DNA of 43,489 bases from Comamonadaceae bacterium (GTDB lineage Bacteria > Pseudomonadota > Gammaproteobacteria > Burkholderiales > Burkholderiaceae_C): NCBI GenBank assembly GCA_947447355.1, contig CANFJF010000029.1, forward strand, positions 1 to 43,489, written 5' to 3'. The notes under the pieces are model-generated. The model made no database searches. It was not told where the DNA came from and worked only from the letters and a program-made list of their open reading frames with translations. Positions 42,543 to 43,489 of the stretch are shown here, in pieces (position 1 is the stretch's first letter; the number at the start of each line of letters is the position of its first letter). A program made the position numbers and the translations under genes.

Positions 42543-43489
42543 ATGAAAGCTGTTGTTGTTAATCGTCTCGCCCGGTCTGACGCGCCTGCGATTCCCTTAT
42601 TCCTTGACAGTGAACTGCCAGAGCCTGATGTCAAGTCGCATGATTTGCTGGTTCGCGTTGAAGCCGTTGCGGTCAATCCGATTGATTTGAAAATGGCTCG
42701 AGCCAAGCCATCACCGCAGAGCCCGGAGCGCGTTTTGGGGTGGGACGTCGCTGGCGTGGTGGTGGGCATGGGTGCTGAAGTCACAGGTTTCAAACTGGGC
42801 GACGAGGTTTTTTATGCTGGCAGCGTGATTCGCCCTGGCGGATGCAGTGCGCTCCATGCCGTCGATGCGCGCTTGGTGGGACACAAACCTAAGACATTGA
42901 GCTTCATTCAGGCAGCCGCTTTGCCACTCTGCAGTTTGGCCGCTTGGGAAGGCCTGTTTGACCGGATGCGCGTGCCTAAGGGTCCTCTTGAGCAGCCAGC
43001 CACATTGTTGGTGTTGGGCGGTGCAGGTGGCGTGGGTTCTATCGCTTTGCAACTGGCAGCCAAGCTGACCGACGTGCGTGTTGTGGGCACGGCGTCCCGT
43101 CCTGAATCTCAGCTGTGGTGCAAGGAAATGGGTGCCGACGACGTTGTTGATCATTCGCAGCCGCTGTTGCCGCAGTTGACATCTTTGGGCGTGCCGTTGA
43201 TTGATTTTGTGTTGTGCATCACGGATCCTTCGCCGCTGATGTCCCAGTTTGCTGACATCCTGGCGCCGCAGGGACACATCTGTGCCTTGGTGGACGGCTC
43301 TGCCGATTTACCCATGAATTTGTTGCGCGGGAAAAGCATCACCTTCAGCTGGGAAGGCATGTTCACCCGTTCGACCTACAAAACACCCGACATGTCGAGG
43401 CAGGGCGATATCCTCAATGAAATATCTTCGCTTGTCGATGCCGGGGTTTTGAAGACAACGCTGCAGGTTGATCTCGGCGCCATCAATGC
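42543..43489 (+). CDS. Zinc-free alcohol dehydrogenase/quinone oxidoreductase family, 3' end outside window
   Basis: Medium-chain dehydrogenase/reductase, 315 residues visible and still open at the window end. The start MKAVVVNRLARSDAPA follows AAAGGA by 5 bases. The catalytic domain has VRVEAVAVNPIDLKMARAKP and GWDVAGVVVGMGAEVTGFKLGD; the Rossmann motif is GGAGGVGS (from about 43017). No structural or catalytic zinc-ligand cysteines are visible in the usual places, matching the YhdH/QOR-like NADPH-dependent group that reduces enones or enals. It lies 12 bases after the CoA-transferase in the same operon and may reduce or oxidise a pathway intermediate. Confidence 0.88.
   Translation, partial: MKAVVVNRLARSDAPAIPLFLDSELPEPDVKSHDLLVRVEAVAVNPIDLKMARAKPSPQSPERVLGWDVAGVVVGMGAEVTGFKLGDEVFYAGSVIRPGGCSALHAVDARLVGHKPKTLSFIQAAALPLCSLAAWEGLFDRMRVPKGPLEQPATLLVLGGAGGVGSIALQLAAKLTDVRVVGTASRPESQLWCKEMGADDVVDHSQPLLPQLTSLGVPLIDFVLCITDPSPLMSQFADILAPQGHICALVDGSADLPMNLLRGKSITFSWEGMFTRSTYKTPDMSRQGDILNEISSLVDAGVLKTTLQVDLGAIN

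Overview
The window looks like a chromosomal segment of a betaproteobacterium, most likely a member of the Comamonadaceae (Rhodoferax/Polaromonas/Limnohabitans type). The reasons are the gene order ccoI-S-N-O-Q-P-G-H next to an FNR-type regulator and hemN, the order thrS-infC-rpmI-rplT-pheS-pheT-ihfA-merR-tRNA-Pro, and the abundance of Bug-type solute receptors. This assignment is inferred from gene content and was not checked against any database.

Left part (1-10.2 kb), microaerobic respiration. A cbb3-type cytochrome oxidase cluster (CcoI copper ATPase, truncated by the window edge, then CcoS, N, O, Q, P, G, H and a small membrane protein) is followed by a convergent fnr, a divergent hemN and a SafE-like membrane protein. 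FNR boxes lie before ccoN (one mismatch) and between fnr and hemN (perfect). Both are followed at the same distance by a similar -10-like hexamer, so the oxygen-sensing regulator encoded here probably drives the oxidase and anaerobic haem synthesis.

Middle part (10.3-24.4 kb), housekeeping. A polyamine ABC importer (potFGHI) is followed by an AT-rich regulatory region with several palindromes and by isocitrate lyase (aceA). Next comes the translation cluster thrS, infC (starting at the rare codon ATC), rpmI, rplT, pheS, pheT, ihfA and a MerR regulator, ending in tRNA-Pro(GGG) with its own terminator. RNA hairpins lie before thrS, between infC and rpmI, and between rplT and pheS.

Right part I (24.4-34.3 kb), accessory block. 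Immediately after the tRNA-Pro the sequence character changes: CTAG tetranucleotides become several times more frequent. The block carries four Bug-family periplasmic receptors (one frameshifted), a CitE-like CoA-ester lyase, a carboxymuconolactone-decarboxylase-like protein, a family III CoA-transferase, an FCD-type GntR regulator, an HSL-type esterase, and a broken thiolase/DUF35 pair. It looks like a partly decaying acquired catabolic island. No integrase or second att site is visible.

Right part II (34.5-43.5 kb), a second catabolic cluster with more typical composition. It holds an epoxide-hydrolase-like alpha/beta hydrolase, an MhpA-like FAD hydroxylase, a LysR regulator, an enoyl-CoA hydratase, two adjacent dissimilar acyl-CoA dehydrogenases, a second family III CoA-transferase and a zinc-free alcohol-dehydrogenase-like reductase cut by the window end. 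A textbook LysR box (ATAC-N7-GTAT) lies about 61 bp before the inferred start of the dehydrogenase operon. Together these genes suggest hydroxylation plus CoA-dependent beta-oxidation-like breakdown of an unidentified carboxylic acid. This is the best candidate in the window for an undescribed pathway.
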